A stretch of 64,000 nucleotides of DNA from Lacrimispora sp. BS-2 (GCF_040207125.1 NZ_CP157940.1:310001-374000); one strand, 5' to 3'; positions 25,510 to 34,930 are shown, counted from the first letter of the stretch. Numbers and translations are program-made. Notes: generated by a model not told the origin, from the sequence alone.

Positions 25510-27285
25510 TCAATACTTGCCTGTATAATCATAGGCTGTTGCTGCTTCGGTATAATATTCCGGTTCCGCACTCTCAAAGGAAGGCACGTATTCTTTATGA
25601 AAATCCGTTTGCTCTCCGTTTAACTTGAATCTTCCGACTTCCTGCTGCAGTGTCTCGGACTGGGCAGCCAGCTCTTCACTGGAAGCGGAGCTTTCTTCTG
25701 CGGTTGCTGCGTTAGTCTGTATTACAGCAGATACCTGTGACAGCCCCTGGTTGATCTGGTCGATTGCCATGACCTGCTCGGAAGAAGCTGATTCGATTTC
25801 CTGGATCGCCTGTTCCACAAACCTTGATTTTTCCTCCACTTCCTTAAGGATTCTTGCAGTATCAGCTGCCATTTGCCTGCCTTCTGTAACGGCTTCTACG
25901 GAATGGACGATAAGGTTTGCCGTTTCTTTTGCCGCCTCAGCAGATTTTATTGCAAGGTTCCTCACTTCATCAGCTACCACTGCGAATCCCTTTCCGGCGC
26001 TGCCGGCACGGGCGGCTTCAATGGCGGCATTTAAGGCAAGAATATTTGTCTGGAAGGCGATGTCCTCAATCACCTTCGTGATGTTTGAAATTTCTTCGGA
26101 AGCTGCGTTGATCTTATTCATAGAAGCATTCAGGCTTTGCATGCGTGTATTGCTTTCGTTGACTCCGGCTCCGTTTTGTTCTACGTATTTATATGCCAAA
26201 CGGACATTGTCTGCATTTTGGCTTGCCTGTCTTGATACGGTTGTAATGGCTGCGTTAAGCTCTTCCACGGTTGCGGCCTGTTCTGTAGAGCCGGAAGCCA
26301 GGGCCTGTGCTGCGGAGGATACCTGACCTGCGCCGCTATTGACCTGTTCGGCTGCCGTGCTTATAAGAAGCAGGGTCCGATTGAGATCCTTTTCAATTTT
26401 ACGAAGTGCCAGACCAAGTACGTCTTCCTCAGAACGAAGGGGGATTTCCTGTGTAAAATCTCCATTGCTGACTTTTTCGGCAATGAGAACCTGAGCCCGG
26501 ATGCCAGACAGCATGGAGGTAAAAGCAGAGGCAAGCTGACCGGTTTCATCCTTGGAGTTTACATCCTTTAAGTCAACATCCACATGCCCAAGAGCGATTT
26601 TGTCGGCAGCCTTTACGATCTGCCCGATAGGCAGGCTGATCATGCGGGAAATTCTTAAGCCAAAGTATATGGCAATGGCTGTTCCTGCTAAAAAGATGAC
26701 GCAAAGAATAATGGTGAGGATGATTGCGGTAGAGTCGTTGGTTTTACTGCTCTCACTGGCAACCCTCATCCGGACATCCACCAGCTTGTCATAATTATCA
26801 AATATCTTTTGGATGTTGTCCTTCTCATTATCAAAAGCATGCAATGCTGTGTCTTTAGATCCCTGTTTGGCTACGTTTAAGCATTTTTGAATAGAGGGAT
26901 CAAAGGAATCATTAAATAACTGGGCTGCCTCATCAATTAAAGTGAGGGCTTCTGTATTTTTGATGCTTGTCCGGTACTCGGCAGAGCTGGTAAGAAAGTT
27001 GTTCTTTGCTTCCCTATAGCTTTGCTCCAGGGTTTCCAGTTCCGTGGTGTTACCGGCATGAATGACCATTGCGTTGGCATCTGCGCGAAGCTGATACAGA
27101 TTTTTGGTGGCAATGATTAAGTCTTTCATGGGAACCGTCTGCTCTTTGTACAAAAAGGTGTCCAACCTGTTGATCCGGGCCATGCCTAAAACGCCTGTGA
27201 TGCCGATCACAAGCATAATAAGTGCCATGCTGAGAAAGGCTGTAAGCAATTTTTTGGTGATGCTGTAGTCCTTGAATTTCTTCAT
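25510..27285 (-). CDS. Methyl-accepting chemotaxis protein with 4HB-type sensor domain
   Basis: A 591-residue membrane chemoreceptor. Starting at ATG 27285 (behind AGGAGGT) it has a first membrane helix (~residues 10-32), a ~155-residue helical extracellular sensor of four-helix-bundle type, a second membrane helix ([19 protein letters not shown]), a HAMP region ([20 protein letters not shown]) and a long signalling coiled coil. The signalling tip [20 protein letters not shown] is fully conserved. The C-terminus carries a tyrosine-rich tail but no CheR pentapeptide. No che or flagellar genes lie nearby, so it is an orphan receptor in this neighbourhood; ligand unknown. Confidence 0.94.
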   Translation of the reverse strand: MKKFKDYSITKKLLTAFLSMALIMLVIGITGVLGMARINRLDTFLYKEQTVPMKDLIIATKNLYQLRADANAMVIHAGNTTELETLEQSYREAKNNFLTSSAEYRTSIKNTEALTLIDEAAQLFNDSFDPSIQKCLNVAKQGSKDTALHAFDNEKDNIQKIFDNYDKLVDVRMRVASESSKTNDSTAIILTIILCVIFLAGTAIAIYFGLRISRMISLPIGQIVKAADKIALGHVDVDLKDVNSKDETGQLASAFTSMLSGIRAQVLIAEKVSNGDFTQEIPLRSEEDVLGLALRKIEKDLNRTLLLISTAAEQVNSGAGQVSSAAQALASGSTEQAATVEELNAAITTVSRQASQNADNVRLAYKYVEQNGAGVNESNTRMQSLNASMNKINAASEEISNITKVIEDIAFQTNILALNAAIEAARAGSAGKGFAVVADEVRNLAIKSAEAAKETANLIVHSVEAVTEGRQMAADTARILKEVEEKSRFVEQAIQEIESASSEQVMAIDQINQGLSQVSAVIQTNAATAEESSASSEELAAQSETLQQEVGRFKLNGEQTDFHKEYVPSFESAEPEYYTEAATAYDYTGKY

Positions 27286-27497
27286 ACTGATACCTCCTGG
27301 TTTTTCATTAGTTTCCTTATGTATGATCGTTTTCATTTGGTTTGTCATGTTCCTCAAAACACGAACTGGTAGTATACATACAACGTCTGAAGCCCCGTTT
27401 TCGGTATACAATATGAACCAATATTTTGTGAACATCCCAAGGCAGAAATTTTACTAAAAACCTGCCATCCATTTTTAGACAAATATCGACATTGTTC

Positions 27498-27527
27498 ATT
27501 ATATAATACATAATTATTGTTTGTCAA
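27498..27527 (-). promoter_or_regulatory. Sigma-A-like promoter for the chemoreceptor gene
   Basis: On the minus strand: TTGACA (27527-27522), 18-bp spacer, TATAAT (27503-27498). It would give a leader of ~205 nt before the chemoreceptor start. Confidence 0.6.
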
Positions 27528-27529
27528 TC

Positions 27530-27905
27530 GAAAGAAAAAGAGTGTAAAATTTGAGGATTAAATTTATTTTGATAGATAATAAAAAGTATTTTGTTTAAAT
27601 TTTAAAACATTCATTTTTATAAATTTGAACATGAGAAAAAAGTATTTTAAAAACAGGGGCAATGAGAAGTTTTCTGGACTTTTGGGCCCGGGAAAGCTGC
27701 TGTGTGTGGGAAAGGTACAGATATCCACAGTATGATATGATCGAAAGAACGAAACAGGTTTTATGGATTGCTGCACCTTATGTTTTTCAGGGTGGTGCAG
27801 TGTCAGATAAAATTCATATGGAAAATGATATAAAATATGATACAATGGCTAAGGCGGCAAGAGGAAGCTTTAGCTGAGAACGTCTTACCATAGGAGAAGG
27901 CATGC
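27530..27905. other. Intergenic region between chemoreceptor and EIIC gene
   Basis: AT-rich upstream half; the downstream half has a CTGCACC/GGTGCAG hairpin (about 27772-27801) followed by an out-of-context coding-like stretch (27797-27877) that starts like an EIIB domain but stops after ~20 codons. No intact gene is supported. It may be the leader and the vestige of a lost EIIB domain for the next gene. Confidence 0.4.
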
Positions 27906-28979
27906 ATGAAAGAAAATAAGTCTATGATTAATGTTGTGATTGATGGGATTTCCGGAATATTTCTGCCCATTATAAACCTGCTAAGCGCAGCAGGAATCTT
28001 GAAGGGAATATTGGCCATTTTAACGGCAGCAAATATTCTGTCAGGAACAAGTGAAACTCATCTGGTGTTAAATGCCATGGCAGACAGTTTGTTTTATTTT
28101 CTGCCTATGATACTGGCATTTACCGCGGCAAGGAAGTTTGGTGCGGATCCATTTACTGCGGTGGTTATTGGAGGAGTACTTTTGTATCCTTCTTTAACGA
28201 AAGTATTTGAGTCGGGCACTGACATTCTTTTCGCCGGAATACCAATGAAGGCCGTTATATATCATTCCGGTGTAATACCCATTATCCTTGCGGTAGGATT
28301 GCTTGTATATGTGGAGCGGCTGGTAAATAAAATATTGCCGGATCTGATAAAAGGTTTTCTGGCACCTTTAATCTGTATTGTGGTAGTTGGACTGGTCACT
28401 TTGTTTGTATTTGGGCCAATAGGAAATGTAATAGGAGACGGACTGGCTGCTGCTTATGAGTTTGTGTATCATATCAGTCCTATGATTGCAGGGGCGATTT
28501 TGGGAGCAGTGATCCAGCCAATGGTTATTTTTGGATTCCACTGGAGTTTTGTACTGGTTGCCATGAACAACATTACTGTAAAGGGCTCCGATACCATACT
28601 GGCTTTAATCGGACCGCCGGTATTTGCCCAGGCAGGTGCGGCCCTTGCGGTATGTTTAAAAAGTAAGGATAAAAAGTTCCGCTCCCTTTGTCTGTCCGCC
28701 GTATTGTCCGCCTGTTTTGGAGTTACGGAACCGGCCATGTTCGGCGTGAATCTGCCCCTAAAAAAGCCTATGGTTGCAGTATGCATCGGCGGCGGTGTGG
28801 GCGGTGCCATAGCAGGACTTTCAGGAGCCCAGGCCATGACCTTCGCATTTCCAAGTGTAGTTACATTGCCTGTTTTTCTGGGAAAGGGATTTGGTTTGTT
28901 TGTTTTAAGCTGCTTTGTTGGATTTTTAACGGCATTTTTGCTGACGATTTTCCAGAAAGTGGAGGGGCCGGCTGTCTAA
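27906..28979 (+). CDS. PTS EIIC protein, beta-glucoside (BglF) family, lacking EIIB and EIIA domains
   Basis: A 357-residue membrane protein matching only the EIIC channel of Glc-superfamily beta-glucoside permeases: start of domain VIDGISGIFLPIINLLSAAG, the substrate-site region with FGFHWSFV, and the diagnostic GVTEPAMFGVNLPL. EIIC normally sits between an N-terminal EIIB and a C-terminal EIIA in BglF-type proteins (~620 residues); here neither is encoded, and the protein starts with its own AGGAGAAGG site. It could work with a separately encoded EIIB/EIIA or be a relic. No antiterminator or glycosidase gene is adjacent. Confidence 0.85.
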   Translation: MKENKSMINVVIDGISGIFLPIINLLSAAGILKGILAILTAANILSGTSETHLVLNAMADSLFYFLPMILAFTAARKFGADPFTAVVIGGVLLYPSLTKVFESGTDILFAGIPMKAVIYHSGVIPIILAVGLLVYVERLVNKILPDLIKGFLAPLICIVVVGLVTLFVFGPIGNVIGDGLAAAYEFVYHISPMIAGAILGAVIQPMVIFGFHWSFVLVAMNNITVKGSDTILALIGPPVFAQAGAALAVCLKSKDKKFRSLCLSAVLSACFGVTEPAMFGVNLPLKKPMVAVCIGGGVGGAIAGLSGAQAMTFAFPSVVTLPVFLGKGFGLFVLSCFVGFLTAFLLTIFQKVEGPAV

Positions 28980-29044
28980 AGACCAGGCAGGCCAAGTCAG
29001 AACAGGTTATAAATTCCCATTCTATATCATGGGGAAGAAGGAAT

Positions 29045-29075
29045 AAAGGACAGGCGGTTTATCTGCCTGTCCTTT
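29045..29075 (+). terminator. Terminator after the EIIC gene
   Basis: An 11-bp perfect stem AAAGGACAGGC (29045-29055) / GCCTGTCCTTT (29065-29075). It is symmetrical enough to serve the minus-strand remnant as well. Confidence 0.75.
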
Positions 29076-29100
29076 CGCATACCGGAAAGCCGGGTAAGTG

Positions 29101-29502
29101 TCAGTGGATCCTCATTATTTCATTGGCCCACACCGCTGCCAGATTTACTGCCCCATGGAATCCCGCAAGGGGAGGTTCATAGGAATGCCGCCAGATGTCA
29201 TCAGGTGCTGCAATCTGCAGGCTTTGGTCTTTTTTAGCCATACGCAGCAGCTCGCCGCTGCCCATAAGGATGCCCCTTGGATCGCCGGCAATCCTCTCTT
29301 TGGCATCATCATCCAGATAAGCCATATGAGGGCAGTCGCAATAACAATCGGCTTTTGTGAAACCAAAACATTCTTTACCATATTCACCGATTCCTTGCAC
29401 TACATCGGCATGTCCGGCAGAAGATCTTTCCCTATCATCATACCACAGGTGTTCTGTTATGAAAAAGGTATTCGCAGAAACATCATGAACTTTACAAAAA
29501 GG
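29101..29502 (-). pseudogene. Decayed minus-strand ORF, C-terminal fragment of an unrecognised protein
   Basis: An open frame of 133 codons without a proper start is bounded upstream by an in-frame TAG (29505-29503). The encoded segment looks protein-like: EHLWYDDRERSSAGHADVV, then a Cys-rich piece CYCDCPHM, and an ending LAGFHGAVNLAAVWANEI. The ending resembles the last helix of nitrogenase component 1-like proteins, but I do not regard this as an identification. Absence of a start codon with a ribosome site and the upstream stop suggest a truncated or frameshifted gene. The rest of 28980-29616 holds only the terminator. Confidence 0.45.
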
Positions 29503-29616
29503 CTATTGAGAAAAAGACTCATTCCTTCTTTCATATCTGCATTGACAACAGGTTACCTCCCCGATATACTGAGATGGCAATAGTTAGCTTAGACTAACTG
29601 AAAACAGGAGGATGCA

Positions 29617-32600
29617 ATGGTTAAGAAAGAGTTGATTCAAAAAGCAGTGGCACCAATATTGACAGCCGCTTGTGTACTTTCCCAGTTTGGCATAGCCTGG
29701 GCGGGCGTTACAGGCAGTTCCACGGCAATCAGAGAGAGGGGCATATACATACAAGGCGACTGGAAATATGAAAATGAAAGCTGGAAGCATTATGAGGGCA
29801 CAGGAACCTTAAGTGCCGGCTGGATCCAGAAGGCATCGGGCTGGTATTATCTTCGCCCGGAAGACGGAACCATGATGACAGGATGGTTTCAGGATGATAA
29901 GGGAATAAAGTACTATCTCAATACTTCCAATGATGGTACAGAGGGGCAGATGCGCTCCGGCTGGTACCAGGATGGAAGCGGAACATGGTACTTTTTTAAT
30001 ACGGCCAATGAGGGAACCTTCGGGGCCATGAAGACAGGGTGGCAGTGGATTGACGGATATTGCTATTATTTTAATGCTGCTGACGGAACAGACATGGGAA
30101 AGATGTATACAGGCCAGACAACTCCGGATGGATATTTTGTCAATGGAGAAGGCTGCTGGGCGGAGTCTGACGGTAACGTCCATTATGAGGCGGGCAGAGG
30201 CTTAGCTTCGGTGCCTGCGTCAGAAAACACAAAGAAAACAGCATCTTCCGGTGGGGGAAGCAGTTCCTCTGGAAGAAACAGTTCCTCAAGTGGAGGCAGT
30301 TCCTCCGGCAATGAGAATAACGGAAGCAGTCCCAATGGGAATGAGGGCAATCATAACGAAGAAAGCAGAAACCAGGAAGGCAAGGATGTTTTTGTTAATG
30401 AGGAAAAGACAAAACTGGTAGACTTAGGCTGGATACAATATGCAGTAATTGCTTTCCAGGAAGGAAGTATAGACGATTATACCATTGATGCAGATGGGAC
30501 AGATATTACAGATGTATGCACAAGCGTAGACGATGACGGAACTGTGGTTAAATGGCAGACGACCTTATGGAATCCTGGTACCATTACAGTTACCAGGATT
30601 TCTGACGGCAAAGAGCAGAAGGTAAAGGTTGGAAAGGGCTCTATGGCAGAATTGCCGGAAAGAGGCAGCCTTGATTCGGCTCCCAGTGCGATCCTGACCA
30701 ACGGCTCCATATCAGTCTTTGATTATTGGCTGGATAATTACGATAATGACGGCAATGTACGTGTAAGACCTGAGAAGACTACCTTTCGTTTAAGCGGAAA
30801 GAGTCAGGAGGCTTCTCCTGAGGTGCCTGCTGATTATTACCTCCCGGATACCATGATTGATAAAGATGGAAAGGGCAGGATCCAGCTTAAGCTGTCTTTA
30901 AAGACGCTGGCACAGGAAAAATGGTTTGACCAGTTAAAAGCCATTAAGGCTCTGGATGCTGAGAACTCTATTTTAAACAAGAACCTTGTTTTTACTACTG
31001 CAATCGAAACAGAATATGGAAAAACAGGAGTAATTACAATCCAGCTTCCTCAGACTAACCTTTTTACCCGTGGGCGTTATCAGCTGAATCTGTCTTCCGG
31101 ATCCAGTAAGGCAACCATGAATGTGCCCCTCCATCTTGTGGACAACAGGCTTTTTGTGATGAACTTAAATGCCTTAAATCCCAGTCCAAAGCAGGGAGAA
31201 GACTTTGCCTTTCATATTACTGGACCGACTGGGGAAAGCTTTGGAACAGAAATCCTGTCACCGATTTACAGGGTGGATCTGACAATGCCTTCAGGAAAAG
31301 TAAAGTCTCTTACAGAAATAAACCAATGGTATGAGATTGGCCCTATGCTTCATATCTGCGGTACAGATACGGATGATAATGTGATTACGGATGAAAGCGG
31401 TATCTATACGGTTACTGCATATGCAAATGGCTACCAGACAATGTCTAAGAAGGTGGAAGTGGGCAGCAATTCCCAGTCTGAAGCAGGTGACATCAAAATT
31501 CATGCAATGGCAGGATCTTACAGCATTGACGCCATGTCCAGTGCTACGGTTGTCATACCGGATGGCGGTTCCGGCGGCTCCGGCTCTTCCGGAGGTTCAA
31601 AAATGAACGGATTCCTGATATTTGACCATGACCTGCTGGCAAATGCATTGATTTTACATGAGATCGACCATGTAAGTGAGGACAGCGAGGCAGTCGTGCA
31701 GTGGTGGTATGACCAGAAAGCACAGGCTGTTATGGATGAAAACGCTGAGGTTTTTTATGATTTTACCCATTATTTAAATGCCGTTAAAGATGAGAAGCTG
31801 GGGGCTGGTAAATATCTTTCCTTTGAAAAATACAAGGAGATCCAGGCAGGAGGAGAGACTTTAAACCGCCCATACCAGATTAAGCGGGTCCTGGAAGACG
31901 GAAAATTAGGAACAGTTGAAAGTCTTCTTTCTGTAGTAGGAAAGGCGGCTCCGGCCCTTAAGGGTGCAGAAGGAAAGCTGGGCGAGGATCTGGTGCTGAC
32001 TTCTGATAAGGATTTGGAGTATATCTCCAAGATAACAGCACTTTATCTGGACAATTCTGCAATCGCTCTTAGAAGTGATGATTACATTAGAGCTTATAAG
32101 ATCAGCGAGGCAAAGGAAAGCGTTTCCATTCTGTCAAAAACACAAGGAACAGGAGGCGGTACACTTCAGCTTACGGAAGGGGAACACAAGCTGCGAGTTG
32201 TGGCAGAAGGATACAAGGAGCAGACGGTTGTTTTACATGTTGTTAAGGAATTGGAAAAGTTTAATCTTTCTCTGGCTGATAACCCTGACAGGGCTGAGGC
32301 TGAGGAAACGACAGCTTACCATGTGGGACAGATGGTTTCCATCAATGCGGCAGCCGATGAAGCCGATGAAAGCCAGGAGAAGCTTCGCGGTGATTTTATG
32401 AAGAACTTAACAGGGGTGACTCTGACCGGCCCGGATGACAATACAAGGAAAGTGCTCTCCAAGGAACAGGGAGGATTGTTCAGCCAGGACAATTATGAAA
32501 AAGGAGAATATTCTCTCACACTTCAGAAAGATCTGTTTCAGAAGGCCGGCAGGTATACGGTTCTGGTGACTGCTGAAGGGTACACTGCCAAGACCCTGAC

Positions 32601-33393
32601 CTTTGAGATCCTGGAAGCTGCCGGAAAACCGGCTGAAAATGAAAAATCAGCTCCTGGTGTGGAAACGACAAAATACGCGAAAGCAGCAATCTCCAATCCG
32701 GCATATTACCGTGTAACCTTTGACGTGACAGATGAGAAGGCAGCAAAAGAGTACCTGAATGCAGATAAAACAGTTTTTGTAAACGGAATTCCTTATAAAA
32801 AGGTCATATCGTTCTCAGGTTCCAAACCAAATGAATTTAAAGTATCAAAGGATGAATCCTATGGAGTTGTGAAATATCTTGACTTCACAGCAGATGGCTT
32901 TACAGAAGAAGAAAATGAAGTGGTTATTGAGGTAAATGGCTACGAGACATTGACGTTTATTGTTCCGTTATCTGCCTCTGAAACAGGTGTGGAAGGAAAG
33001 AGTGCTTCTGTCTCCCTTAAGGCAGAGGAAAAGGCTGCAGAAATGAAGGAAGAACCGGCAGAAACTGAGGAAGAGAAAACAGAAGAACCAAAGGAAGAAC
33101 CGGCAGAAACTGAGGAAGAGAAAACAGAAGAACCGAAGGAAGAACCGGCAGAAACTGAGGAAGAGAAAACAGAAGAACCGAAGGAAGAACCGGCAGAAAC
33201 TGAGGAAGAGAAAACAGAAGAACCGAAGGAAGAACCGGCAGAAACTGAGGAAGAGAAAGCAGAAGAACCGAAAGTAGAACCGAAAGAAGAACCGGCGGGA
33301 ACAGCGGAAGACAAGACAGAAGACACTAAGAAAGAAACCGTAGAAATCAAGGAGGAAAACGCAAAAGAAGCTGCAGAGAGCAAGACAGAATAA
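29617..33393 (+). CDS. Large secreted repeat protein with choline-binding-type repeats and Glu-rich tail
   Basis: A 1258-residue exported protein. Order: signal peptide (residues 1-29, ending AWA), four cell-wall-binding (choline-binding-like) repeats of the GWIQ..GWYYL type (~50-165), a Ser/Gly/Asn-rich linker (~205-260), several beta-rich modules including segments like DUF1533 (hemoglobin-interacting-like) with GYQTMSKKVEV and VNGYETLTFIV, and a tail of five near-identical 15-residue E/P/T/K repeats. No LPxTG anchor is seen; attachment would come from the N-terminal repeats. A strong AGGAGG site precedes the start. Adhesion, nutrient capture or heme-protein contact are possible; function unknown. 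Confidence 0.8.
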   Translation: MVKKELIQKAVAPILTAACVLSQFGIAWAGVTGSSTAIRERGIYIQGDWKYENESWKHYEGTGTLSAGWIQKASGWYYLRPEDGTMMTGWFQDDKGIKYYLNTSNDGTEGQMRSGWYQDGSGTWYFFNTANEGTFGAMKTGWQWIDGYCYYFNAADGTDMGKMYTGQTTPDGYFVNGEGCWAESDGNVHYEAGRGLASVPASENTKKTASSGGGSSSSGRNSSSSGGSSSGNENNGSSPNGNEGNHNEESRNQEGKDVFVNEEKTKLVDLGWIQYAVIAFQEGSIDDYTIDADGTDITDVCTSVDDDGTVVKWQTTLWNPGTITVTRISDGKEQKVKVGKGSMAELPERGSLDSAPSAILTNGSISVFDYWLDNYDNDGNVRVRPEKTTFRLSGKSQEASPEVPADYYLPDTMIDKDGKGRIQLKLSLKTLAQEKWFDQLKAIKALDAENSILNKNLVFTTAIETEYGKTGVITIQLPQTNLFTRGRYQLNLSSGSSKATMNVPLHLVDNRLFVMNLNALNPSPKQGEDFAFHITGPTGESFGTEILSPIYRVDLTMPSGKVKSLTEINQWYEIGPMLHICGTDTDDNVITDESGIYTVTAYANGYQTMSKKVEVGSNSQSEAGDIKIHAMAGSYSIDAMSSATVVIPDGGSGGSGSSGGSKMNGFLIFDHDLLANALILHEIDHVSEDSEAVVQWWYDQKAQAVMDENAEVFYDFTHYLNAVKDEKLGAGKYLSFEKYKEIQAGGETLNRPYQIKRVLEDGKLGTVESLLSVVGKAAPALKGAEGKLGEDLVLTSDKDLEYISKITALYLDNSAIALRSDDYIRAYKISEAKESVSILSKTQGTGGGTLQLTEGEHKLRVVAEGYKEQTVVLHVVKELEKFNLSLADNPDRAEAEETTAYHVGQMVSINAAADEADESQEKLRGDFMKNLTGVTLTGPDDNTRKVLSKEQGGLFSQDNYEKGEYSLTLQKDLFQKAGRYTVLVTAEGYTAKTLTFEILEAAGKPAENEKSAPGVETTKYAKAAISNPAYYRVTFDVTDEKAAKEYLNADKTVFVNGIPYKKVISFSGSKPNEFKVSKDESYGVVKYLDFTADGFTEEENEVVIEVNGYETLTFIVPLSASETGVEGKSASVSLKAEEKAAEMKEEPAETEEEKTEEPKEEPAETEEEKTEEPKEEPAETEEEKTEEPKEEPAETEEEKTEEPKEEPAETEEEKAEEPKVEPKEEPAGTAEDKTEDTKKETVEIKEENAKEAAESKTE
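33049..33273 (+). repeat. Five tandem 45-bp coding repeats
   Basis: Units start at 33049, 33094, 33139, 33184 and 33229, each encoding EEPAETEEEKTEEPK with almost no change (the last has Ala for Thr). Near identity at DNA level indicates recent expansion by slippage or recombination. Confidence 0.95.
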
Positions 33394-33526
33394 ATTCAGA
33401 AAGATATTGTAAAAACCAATGAGAAAGCTTCTGACTGCCAGGGAAAAGAGCCGAAGGAAGAAGTGAAAATCATAAAACGGCTGATGTGTCAGTTGGAGAA
33501 TTAACAGGTGAATTAAAACACAGTGT

Positions 33527-33561
33527 AAAAGAGGGGAACAGTTCAATTTACCCCTCTTTTT
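33527..33561 (+). terminator. Rho-independent terminator of the secreted-protein gene
   Basis: AAAAGAGGGG (33527-33536) pairs with CCCCTCTTTT (33551-33560), followed by further T residues. Confidence 0.88.
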
Positions 33562-33775
33562 CATATTTAATTTTAAATATATTTTAATCATTTTTCAAGA
33601 ATCGGTATTCTGGAAAAATATTTTTAAACATGGCATTTGCCTGATAAAGTATGGGCGAAACAATGCACAGCTTACGATGCTCCCCACCACCAGATCCATG
33701 GGAAAGAGTTGATGGTACAGTAAAACAGGATCAGGTTTGGAGCGGCTGACAGCCATACCGTGAATAAGAAACGAA

Positions 33776-33805
33776 TTGACAGAAAACTATAGTCAAGAGT
33801 ATAAT
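33776..33805 (+). promoter_or_regulatory. Sigma-A promoter of the GntR gene
   Basis: TTGACA (33776-33781), 18-bp spacer, TATAAT (33800-33805). The 9-mer ACGAATTGA occurs at 33771-33779 over the -35 and again at 33831-33839 just before the gene, a possible operator pair. Confidence 0.7.
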
Positions 33806-33850
33806 CGTTTCATAACTAGAGACCATTAATACGAATTGAAGGTAAGGAAT

Positions 33851-34549
33851 ATGAATTATATTAAAAGTAACAGCCAGCCGGTTTCCGCTGATTATGTTTT
33901 CAACAACATCAGAAAACGTATTTTAAAGCTGGAATTAGAGCCTGGAACCAGGATCAGTGAAAATCAGATGGCAGAAGAATACGGGGTATCAAGAACCATC
34001 ATCCGTAACGCCTTTGCAAGGCTGAATCAGCTTGGGCTTCTTACGGTGTACCCCCAAAGAGGAACCTATGTAAGCCTGATTGATTTAAAACTCATCGGAG
34101 ACCTGTTGATTTTAAGGACTGCCGTGGAAAAGGAAGAGCTTTACGAGCTGTTGTCCCAGAGGGACGAAGAGAAAATTAATAAGCTTGTAAAAGAACTGGA
34201 GGATAATTTAGAAAAGCAGGAGGCCTACCGGAATGTAGAAGGGTATGACCTGGAATTTCAAAAGCTGGATTCGGCATTCCACCGGGCCATTGCAGAAAGT
34301 GTGGAACGGTATAATCTTATAAAATTGCTGGAGGATTTAATGCTCCACATTTCAAGATGGCGGAATTTCGACGTGGCACTTGGCAAACGGATGCCCTTCC
34401 TGATCGATGAGCACCGCAGGATCGTCGATGAAATCAAAGGCGGCGATTTTGTCAAAGCCCAGCAGGCTATGGCAGATCATCTGGAAACCATATCTGAAAT
34501 CAGGGCCAAAGCAAAGGAAAGGTATTCTCAGTATTTCTTAAACATTTAA
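33851..34549 (+). CDS. GntR-family transcriptional regulator, FadR/FCD subfamily
   Basis: A ~232-residue regulator: N-terminal winged helix (ISENQMAEEYGVSRTIIRNA is the recognition region) and an all-helical FCD effector domain with metal-site histidines (FHRAIAES, DEHRRIVDEI, MADHLET). Proteins of this group sense carboxylic acids or acyl-CoAs and bind short palindromes with a GTATAC-like core. ATG 33851 with GAAGG 8 nt upstream is chosen over TTG 33836. It directly precedes the 2-hydroxyacyl-CoA dehydratase operon, whose leader contains TGTATACA-type palindromes, so it is the likely repressor of that operon (inference). Confidence 0.92.
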   Translation: MNYIKSNSQPVSADYVFNNIRKRILKLELEPGTRISENQMAEEYGVSRTIIRNAFARLNQLGLLTVYPQRGTYVSLIDLKLIGDLLILRTAVEKEELYELLSQRDEEKINKLVKELEDNLEKQEAYRNVEGYDLEFQKLDSAFHRAIAESVERYNLIKLLEDLMLHISRWRNFDVALGKRMPFLIDEHRRIVDEIKGGDFVKAQQAMADHLETISEIRAKAKERYSQYFLNI

Positions 34550-34748
34550 TCCGGCTGGACAAGAAGAAATGGCCGGAAATCCGCAGCCATATGGATTTTA
34601 AGCTATTTGCAGTAAAAACAGCCGATTATTTGTTTGTAAGAAAGAGATTGTCACAAATTAGACGATTGCCAGGAGAGAAGGAGAGAGGCATCGTTTGAAT
34701 CAAGTTCCATATAATATATAAAGAGCATCCTGTTTTTTTAAAAAGTTA

Positions 34749-34777
34749 TTGACAAATTGAACAAATTTTGATAATCT
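34749..34777 (+). promoter_or_regulatory. Promoter of the 2-hydroxyacyl-CoA dehydratase operon
   Basis: TTGACA (34749-34754), 17-bp spacer, TAATCT (34772-34777). Transcription would start near 34784, exactly at the 5' arm of a long inverted repeat, giving a ~145-nt leader. Confidence 0.65.
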
Positions 34778-34783
34778 ATGCAT

Positions 34784-34848
34784 GAAAAAGTGTATCTTAG
34801 TTACATTTTATTTTTTATATTAACTTGTATACAAGGATACACTTTTTC
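34784..34848 (+). promoter_or_regulatory. Leader inverted repeat with T-run (possible attenuator)
   Basis: GAAAAAGTGTATC (34784-34796) and GATACACTTTTTC (34836-34848) are perfect 13-bp complements. An internal AGTTA/TAACT helix and the CTTGTATACAAG palindrome lie within the loop. The 3' arm ends in TTTTTC, so the hairpin could stop transcription before the operon. Confidence 0.6.
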
Positions 34849-34876
34849 ATAATTGCAACTTGTATACATGTATACA
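34824..34876 (+). promoter_or_regulatory. Palindromic operator-like sites for a GntR-type regulator
   Basis: CTTGTATACAAG (34824-34835) is a perfect 12-bp palindrome, and TGTATACATGTATACA (34861-34876) is a perfect 16-bp palindrome made of two overlapping GTATAC sites. The core matches operators of FadR/FCD-type GntR proteins, and such a protein is encoded just upstream. Confidence 0.7.
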
Positions 34877-34930
34877 TATATATTTTTTTCGAAAAGATCG
34901 TTATAAAATAGACAAAGAAAGGAAATAGCC

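Larger units (their letters stand above)
33394..33850. other. Intergenic region: post-stop open frame, terminator, regulator promoter
   Basis: The first ~110 bp continue the frame of the secreted protein after its stop to a second stop at about 33504, with a coding-like charged segment (GKEPKEEVKIIKRL). A terminator and then the promoter of the GntR gene follow. The stretch 33600-33770 shows nothing further. Confidence 0.5.

Noticed and set aside
25625..26326. 233-codon plus-strand ORF opposite the chemoreceptor gene
   Set aside because: Ala/Ser-rich antisense of the coiled-coil signalling domain, a common artefact of codon bias; no start signals.
27286..27527. A c-di-GMP (GEMM) riboswitch in the long leader of the chemoreceptor gene
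   Set aside because: The conserved GEMM core segments could not be found in the leader by eye.
33049..33273. Array-like repeat that might be taken for CRISPR
   Set aside because: Units are contiguous 45-bp in-frame coding repeats without spacers.
32940..33591. Two long minus-strand ORFs opposite the 3' end of the secreted protein
   Set aside because: They are mirror images of the E/P/T/K repeat DNA: low-complexity S/F-rich translations with no ribosome site, overlapping a clear gene.
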